Origin: Opitutia bacterium
Lineage (GTDB): Bacteria; Verrucomicrobiota; Verrucomicrobiia; Opitutales; T3Sed10-336
DNA: 43,083 bases
Assembly: GCA_003566885.1 (NCBI GenBank)
Contig: PXBO01000094.1
Span: 1 to 43,083, forward strand
Direction of reading: 5' to 3'
The first letter of the stretch is position 1. Each line of letters starts with the position of its first letter. Of this stretch, positions 38,599 through 43,083 are shown piece after piece. Position numbers and translations under genes: made by a program. Below the pieces are notes generated by a model. That model did no database searches, was not told where the DNA came from, and saw only the letters and a list, made by a program, of their open reading frames with translations.

Positions 38599-38938
38599 GT
38601 CGATGGTGGAAGATTGGGGGATAAACTCGGTGCCGGCGATACCTGTTTCGTGCCGCCGCACCGGCGTTACCGCGACGAGACAGGTCTGAGCACCTCGCTT
38701 ATGGGCGACCCGGTGAATGTGACGTTTGAACGGATAAAATATTCCCGGCGTCATTCCGCGAAGGCGGATGCGGATGATTTCCGCGCCGCAGCCAAAGCGC
38801 GCCAGCAACTCATCGTGGCTTGCGAGGATTTTTTCCGCGTCGATCCCGGTGGTGTCTCCTTCGAGATCACGGCATCGAAAGCAAGTTCCTCTTGGCAGGC
38901 GGAATGAAGACGTACCGCTGGTGCGTCCGCTCTCACCC
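38599..38938 (-). other. Open frame fused in phase upstream of the glycosyltransferase, unassigned
   Basis: From a stop at about 38938 the glycosyltransferase frame is open for 113 codons before its ATG. It reads, in part, TTGIDAEKILASHDELLARF, GCGAEIIRIRL and GMTPGIFYPFKRHIHR. No ATG is seen in a good position upstream; a TTG at 38808 and an ATG in RGMTPG are the options. I do not recognise it. It could be the tail of a decayed gene, a true N-terminal extension, or chance. It fills the 362-base gap between acr3 and the glycosyltransferase. Confidence 0.3.
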
Positions 38939-38960
38939 TAGCCTCAGGCTTTTGGGCACA

Positions 38961-40028
38961 TTAACTGTGAAAATGGGTTCGGTCAACGTGTTTCACTCTG
39001 GCGGGAAACCAGTGCTTGGTCCGGTTGGCGATCTTGACCAGCGCCAGCATTACCGGAACCTCGACCAACACGCCGACGATCGTGACGAGGACGACAGGGG
39101 ACGAAGCCCCGAAGATCGTGATGGCTACCGCCACCGCCAACTCGAAAAAATTCGAGGCGCCGATCAAGCCTGCCGGCGCGGCGACATCGTGACATATCCG
39201 AAGTTTTTTACTGACGAAGTAGGCGATGAAAAAGATCAGAAAGGTCTGGATGATCAGAGGAATCGCAATCAGGAGAATATGGAGCGGATTCCCCAGGATC
39301 ACCCCGCCCTGGAATGAGAAAATAAGGACAAGCGTCAGAAGCAGACCGCCGATGGTGACGTTATTGAACTTGGTGATGAATTGCCGATGGAAGTATTCCT
39401 CGCCCCTGCGCTTGATCACGGCACGACGCGTCCAAATTCCGCCGGCCAGGGGGATGACGACAAAGAGAAACACGGACAGAAACAAAGTATCCCACGGAAT
39501 CGTGACGCCTCCGATACCGAGCAGAAAGACGACGATCGGAACGAAGGCGACGAGAATGATCAAGTCATTGGTAGCGACCTGCACGATCGTGTAGGCGGGA
39601 TTGCCCTTCGTCAGGTGGCTCCAGACAAAAACCATAGCCGTGCAGGGAGCGGCGCCGAGAATGACGGCGCCGGCAAGATAATCTTTCGCCAAATCCTCCG
39701 GGATCCATGCACTGAATACATAATAAAAGAAGAGGGCCGCGAGTCCGAACATGCTGAACGGCTTGATCAACCAGTTGACCGTCCAGGTGACGTAGAGCCC
39801 GCGAGGCTCACGCCGCACGTTCTTGATGCTGGTGAAGTCCACCTTCATCATCATCGGGTAGATCATCAGCCAGATCAGCACCGCGATCGGGATGGACACC
39901 TGCGCATACTCGAACCTGGCGAGGAATTCCGGAATGCCCGGAAGAAACCTCCCGATGAGGATGCCGGCGATCATGCAGAGCACGACCCATACGGTCAGGT
40001 TCCTTTCAAAAAAACTGATTCCAGTCAT
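38961..40028 (-). CDS. acr3: Arsenite efflux permease ACR3
   Basis: This 355-residue membrane carrier exports arsenite. Ten helices are visible. ILGAAPCTAMVFVWSHLTKG holds the conserved Cys of helix 4, and ASNFFELAVAVAITIFG contains the conserved Glu of helix 9; both are needed for transport in ACR3 proteins. The start at MTGISFFERN lies 1 base after the arsC stop. An in-frame ATG at 40046 would overlap arsC by a few codons. ACR3 with ArsA makes an ATP-driven pump in some species. Confidence 0.94.
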   Translation of the reverse strand: MTGISFFERNLTVWVVLCMIAGILIGRFLPGIPEFLARFEYAQVSIPIAVLIWLMIYPMMMKVDFTSIKNVRREPRGLYVTWTVNWLIKPFSMFGLAALFFYYVFSAWIPEDLAKDYLAGAVILGAAPCTAMVFVWSHLTKGNPAYTIVQVATNDLIILVAFVPIVVFLLGIGGVTIPWDTLFLSVFLFVVIPLAGGIWTRRAVIKRRGEEYFHRQFITKFNNVTIGGLLLTLVLIFSFQGGVILGNPLHILLIAIPLIIQTFLIFFIAYFVSKKLRICHDVAAPAGLIGASNFFELAVAVAITIFGASSPVVLVTIVGVLVEVPVMLALVKIANRTKHWFPARVKHVDRTHFHS

Positions 40029-40029
40029 T

Positions 40030-40497
40030 TTATTCCGTTTCGTCATTTTTCGATCCCGGGTTCGACGTCGTTCCCTCCCGATAACCCGCGGCATAGGCCT
40101 CGAACACCAGTTTGATCTGGTCGCGCACGCGGCGGAACTCGGCCGTGATTTCCTCTTCGGTGCCGGTGGCGTGGGCCGGGTCGTCGAATCCCCAGTGATA
40201 ACGGTTCACCTGGCCTGGAAACATCGGGCAGGCCTGGTCGGCATTGCCGCAGACGGTGATGACGGTGTCGATGTTCCGCTCGAGGAACTCGTCCATGTGT
40301 TTGGACCGGTGTTCGGAAATATCGATGCCGATTTCTTTCAAGGCCTCGATGGCTTTCGGATGGACGTAACCCGCCGGATTCGAGCCGGCGCTGTGGACGT
40401 CGAAAAGGTCGCCTGCGGTCTGGCGCAAAATGCCTTCGGCCATGTGACTGCGACACGAATTTCCGGTGCAGAGAATGAGTACGGTCGGTTTGGTCAT
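40030..40497 (-). CDS. arsC: Arsenate reductase, thioredoxin-coupled type
   Basis: This 155-residue low-molecular-weight-phosphatase-fold enzyme reduces arsenate to arsenite. The P-loop is CTGNSCRS at residues 10-17, and the other redox cysteines are in CGNADQACP. Those mark the thioredoxin-linked ArsC of the S. aureus type, not the glutaredoxin type. [16 protein letters not shown] is the conserved C-terminal block. It is immediately followed by acr3. A repeat-derived leader, without Shine-Dalgarno, precedes the ATG. Confidence 0.94.
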   Translation of the reverse strand: MTKPTVLILCTGNSCRSHMAEGILRQTAGDLFDVHSAGSNPAGYVHPKAIEALKEIGIDISEHRSKHMDEFLERNIDTVITVCGNADQACPMFPGQVNRYHWGFDDPAHATGTEEEITAEFRRVRDQIKLVFEAYAAGYREGTTSNPGSKNDETE

Positions 40498-40503
40498 GGT
40501 TTG

Positions 40504-40600
40504 GTGGATTGAAGATTGAAGATCGAAGAATGGTGGAGTGTGTCCCGACCCCCAATACTCCAGTACTCCATCCCATAACTCCAGTTATCCATCACTCCAT
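40504..40600 (-). repeat. Leader repeat before arsC (TTCGATCTTCAATC and GGAGTATTGGAGT modules)
   Basis: Plus-strand GTGGATTGAAGATTGAAGATC followed by GAAGAATGG, then tandem ACTCCA/ATACTCC units, fills this 100-base gap. A close copy precedes arsA at 42669-42740. In each case, on the coding strand, the CTTCAATCCAC end abuts the start codon. These are direct repeats with slippage variation (GATCGAAG is doubled in the second copy). Confidence 0.7.
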
Positions 40601-40610
40601 TTCTTCTTCC

Positions 40611-40826
40611 TCACCCGTGGCAGCCACAGGACGGGCCGCAGGCGTCACCGCCGCCACCATCGTCTTTTTTCATGAGGCCGTAGCCGCCCAGGATGACCCG
40701 CCGGATGGGTTCGCCCGTTTCCGGGTGTTTGTCCAGTGGTTTGTCTTTCATGCTTTGTTGGATTTCGAAGTACTTCGCCTCTTCGCCCTTTTTTTCGGGT
40801 ATGGTTTCGTAAACGTAGGTGGTCAT
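40611..40826 (-). CDS. FmdB-like small protein with Cys-rich tail
   Basis: A 71-residue protein. YVYETIP, FEIQQSMKDKPLDKHPETGE and IRRVILGGYG follow the FmdB regulatory-protein frame (YxY...FEvxqSMxDxPl...P.xgxpvrRlisGG). The usual CxxC zinc knuckles are absent, replaced by T-I-P and H-P-E-T positions. Instead a tail GGGGDACGPSCGCHG carries three cysteines and a histidine, a possible metal or metalloid site. Its ATG overlaps the arsA stop (ATGA at 40823-40826), which ties it to arsenic resistance. Confidence 0.75.
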   Translation of the reverse strand: MTTYVYETIPEKKGEEAKYFEIQQSMKDKPLDKHPETGEPIRRVILGGYGLMKKDDGGGGDACGPSCGCHG

Positions 40827-42661
40827 ACTTGTGTTGTTGTCTCGGTGGTTTTGTTGGACTCGAGGAGCGTCCGCAGGCCCGACGGACCGACGGGATCGAC
40901 GGGGCTCCAGGGGATCAAAAAGACGGGTGTATCGGCGTGCTCGTTACAGACTTCGTGAATGTAGCGGATTTCGGCGCGTCCGCGCGCGGCGAGGAGGGGC
41001 TCGGCGGTGTCCGTTCCGGCGAGGCTTTGGTTGATGATCCAACCGTGGGGTTCGATTTGCGCACGACGGAGGTCGGCCTGGAGGGCGGCGGCTTCATGCA
41101 CGGGAGTGGCTTCGGGCAGGGTGACGAGCAGGACGTGGGTAAAGTCGGGGTCCCGCAGGCGGGGGAGGAGGCGTTCGACCGCTTCGGAGTTTTCGGAGGA
41201 GCGGCTTTGGCGTCCGAGTTCGCGGTGGTAGGACTGGGTGGCGTCGAGGAGGAGGAGGGTGTGCCCGGTGGGCGCGGTGTCGAGCACCACAAAACCGTCT
41301 TCGCCCTGGGCCACGGTGCGGGCGAAGGCGCGGAACACGGCGATCTCCTCGGTGCAGGGAGATCGCAAGTCCTCCTCAAGAAGCGCGCGGCTGTCGGCGT
41401 CCATGTCGGCGCCTTTGGTGGCCAGAACCTCTTCGACGTAGGCCTGTGTTTCCGCCTTCGGATCGATGCGTTCGACCTCGATTCCGGTGTTTTCCGCCCC
41501 GAGCGCGTCGGCCAGGTGAGCCGCCGGGTCGGTGGTGGAGAGGCGTACCTTGGCGCCCCGTTCCGCCAGGGCGAGGCCGAGCGCGGCGGCGACCGTGGTT
41601 TTGCCGACGCCGCCCTTGCCCATGGTGAGAATGACGCCGCGCTGTTTTTTCACCAGGCGGTCGGCCAGGGCGTTCAGGTCGGGCAGGTCGGGGAGGGGTT
41701 TGTGTTCCATTGCGTGAACGTGCGCCCCCAGAGTCTCCATGACCGTGGCGTCATCGGCGAAAAACGCGCGCAGGACATCCAGGCCGATCAGGTTGGCCGG
41801 AACGAGAGGGGCGAGGTAGAGGGGGAGCGATCGGATGAAGTCGATTTCGGTTTCGATCGCTTCGTTTTGGCGTTCGTGCCAGCGCGCGGCGACCGGATCG
41901 CCTTCGGGTTGGGAAACGAACCAGCCGTTGATGGCCAGACTCTGGTTTTGTATGCCGATCTGGGTGAGCTCGTGCCATGTGCGGCGGGCTTCCTTGAGGG
42001 CCGCCTTCTGCGCCCGGCTGACGAGGAGCATCTTCGTTCGCGCCGGGTCCTTCAGCACCTCGACGGCTTCCGCGTAAAGGGCGCGCTGTTTCTCCAGTCC
42101 GGCGAGCGGACCGAGGCAGGAATTGCCGGTCGTGTTGTCGTCGAGGAAGCTGGTCCAAGCTTGCGAGAGCGCCATCAAGCGCAGGGTGTGGCCGGTCGGC
42201 GCGGTATCGAAGACGATGTGATCGAAGTCGGTGTTGTTTTGGCTTCCCAGGTAACTTGTGAACTCGTCAAAGGCCGCGATCTCCATCGTGCAGGCGCCGG
42301 AGAGCTGTTCTTCCATTTCCTTCAGAGCCGCCTCCGGAAGGAGGCCCCGCATCGGACCGACCACCTTCTCGCGGTACTCCGCGGCGACGGCTTCGGGATC
42401 GATGTTCAGAGCGGAGAGGTGCTTGACGCCGGGAACGGCACGCGGTTCGCGCGATAGTTCGAGCCCCAGGACCTCGTCGAGGTTCGAAGCCGGATCGGTG
42501 CTCACCAGGAGCGTTCGTTTTCCGCTTTCCGCCAGAGCCAGAGCGGTGGAGGAAGCGAGGGAGGTTTTTCCGACGCCCCCCTTGCCGGTGAAAAAGAAGT
42601 ACCGCGTGGGCGAGTGCAAGAGCTCCCGGACGGGACGGTGTTGAATGGATTCAGGTTTCAT
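40823..42661 (-). CDS. arsA: Arsenical pump-driving ATPase ArsA
   Basis: A 612-residue soluble ATPase with two homologous halves, each with a deviant Walker A: GKGGVGKTS (26-34) and GKGGVGKTT (about 345-353). Each half also has the DTAPTGHTLR/L signature. Metalloid-binding cysteines are conserved: SGACTMEIAAFDEF, NSCLGPLAGL and SPCTEEIAVFRAF match E. coli Cys113, Cys172 and Cys422. It delivers arsenite to a permease; here the partner is ACR3, since no arsB is seen. The start at MKPESIQHRP is the ATG nearest the first P-loop. A repeat-derived leader lies before it. Confidence 0.95.
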   Translation of the reverse strand: MKPESIQHRPVRELLHSPTRYFFFTGKGGVGKTSLASSTALALAESGKRTLLVSTDPASNLDEVLGLELSREPRAVPGVKHLSALNIDPEAVAAEYREKVVGPMRGLLPEAALKEMEEQLSGACTMEIAAFDEFTSYLGSQNNTDFDHIVFDTAPTGHTLRLMALSQAWTSFLDDNTTGNSCLGPLAGLEKQRALYAEAVEVLKDPARTKMLLVSRAQKAALKEARRTWHELTQIGIQNQSLAINGWFVSQPEGDPVAARWHERQNEAIETEIDFIRSLPLYLAPLVPANLIGLDVLRAFFADDATVMETLGAHVHAMEHKPLPDLPDLNALADRLVKKQRGVILTMGKGGVGKTTVAAALGLALAERGAKVRLSTTDPAAHLADALGAENTGIEVERIDPKAETQAYVEEVLATKGADMDADSRALLEEDLRSPCTEEIAVFRAFARTVAQGEDGFVVLDTAPTGHTLLLLDATQSYHRELGRQSRSSENSEAVERLLPRLRDPDFTHVLLVTLPEATPVHEAAALQADLRRAQIEPHGWIINQSLAGTDTAEPLLAARGRAEIRYIHEVCNEHADTPVFLIPWSPVDPVGPSGLRTLLESNKTTETTTQV

Positions 42662-42668
42662 GGGAGTC

Positions 42669-42740
42669 GTGGATTGAAGGTTGAAGATCGAAGATCGAAG
42701 AATGGAGTAACCCCAAAACTCCATTGCTCCAATACTCCAA
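42669..42740 (-). repeat. Leader repeat before arsA, second copy of the arsC leader family
   Basis: The plus-strand text begins GTGGATTGAAGGTTGAAGATC and then repeats GAAGATCGAAG. It ends in ACTCCATTGCTCC and AATACTCC units. It is the same kind of element as 40504-40600 and takes up most of the 91-base arsD-arsA gap. Confidence 0.7.
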
Positions 42741-42752
42741 ACCGTGACGGCA

Positions 42753-43082
42753 TCACTCGGCTTCCACTTCCGCGTCCCGGGCGCGTTTGACGAAGCCGCT
42801 TCGTTCGGCGGTTTCCGGGTAGCGGCCTTTCATTTCCAGGACTCCATCCACGTAGATCAGCGGAAGCGCGCCCGTGCCTTCCTTTTCGAGGATGGCGCGG
42901 ACGTCCGGATTCTGCGCGAAGGTTATCGGTTCCTGGGCCAGGTTGTGGCGTTTCACCTCCACTCCGAAATTGCCCAATTGGGAAAGCATGCCGGCGAACC
43001 TGGGTAAAAGCGGGTCGACATCGGGACCGCAGACTCCGGTGGAGCAACACATGGGAGGGTCGTAAACGGTTACTGTTTTCAT
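42753..43082 (-). CDS. arsD: Arsenite metallochaperone ArsD
   Basis: A 109-residue chaperone that binds As(III) or Sb(III) and hands it to ArsA. The binding site is MCCSTGVCGPDVDP, with Cys12, Cys13 and Cys18, as in E. coli ArsD. VYDPPMCC at the N-terminus and the thioredoxin-like fold (ALPLIYVDG) fit. The later Cys pairs of some ArsD proteins are absent, as in shorter homologues. It is the first gene of the visible ars operon; its ATG is complete 1 base from the window edge. An arsR would be expected just beyond. Confidence 0.93.
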   Translation of the reverse strand: MKTVTVYDPPMCCSTGVCGPDVDPLLPRFAGMLSQLGNFGVEVKRHNLAQEPITFAQNPDVRAILEKEGTGALPLIYVDGVLEMKGRYPETAERSGFVKRARDAEVEAE

Positions 43083-43083
43083 T

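Noticed and set aside
40504-42740. CRISPR-like array from the GATTGAAG and ACTCCA units
   Set aside because: The units are short (8-11 bases), adjacent and variable, without spacers of even length, and no cas genes are nearby.

Overview
This 43-kb window is GC-rich chromosomal DNA with no tRNA, rRNA, IS element or CRISPR array that I could find. Several traits point to Verrucomicrobiota, perhaps the Opitutae side. They are a PEP-CTERM sorting tail (1445-2083), a choice-of-anchor L protein, an SLA1-homology (SHD1) plus transglutaminase-like exported protein, few Shine-Dalgarno sequences at start codons, and families of short hairpin repeats between genes. This placement is an inference; no marker gene fixes it.

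Positions 1-26.3 kb are mostly housekeeping. The left edge holds two secreted or anchored proteins and an MFS transporter. CoA synthesis follows (coaD-panE, minus strand), then phosphatidylglycerol synthesis (pgsA-pgpA, overlapping ATGA), pyruvate kinase, a YycJ-like metallo-hydrolase and a rhomboid protease. A plus-strand block carries sufT, fabG, acpP, fabF, acyP, an ABC exporter pair and a TPR protein. The complete 2-oxoglutarate dehydrogenase operon sucA-sucB-lpdA runs on the minus strand, followed by a small SUI1/eIF1-type gene pair, ruvB, murA, a disordered RGG-rich protein and a dimeric dUTPase.

From 28.4 kb the content becomes accessory. An Rrf2-type Fe-S regulator lies 5' of, and appears co-transcribed with, a four-cluster ferredoxin, an NrfD membrane subunit and a 1061-residue molybdopterin oxidoreductase. 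Gene order (B-C-A) and sequence features resemble tetrathionate reductase ttrBCA and the related selenate reductase srdBCA, but no ttrRS is present. Two identical-architecture inverted repeats flank a TATAAT box just upstream of the regulator. A TauE/SafE anion exporter and a truncated moaC fragment (molybdenum cofactor synthesis) follow.

Positions 36.9-43.1 kb are an arsenic region. The minus strand carries arsD-arsA-(FmdB-like)-arsC-acr3 and then a DUF2064 (rSAM/selenodomain-associated) glycosyltransferase. An MTAP-type nucleoside phosphorylase faces the glycosyltransferase, and a decayed second arsC lies beside the phosphorylase. The phosphorylase and glycosyltransferase fit the late steps proposed for arsenosugar synthesis, but the arsM and arsS genes are not in the window. 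The combination of a TtrA-like respiratory operon with an arsenic cluster containing gene remnants is the part most worth study.
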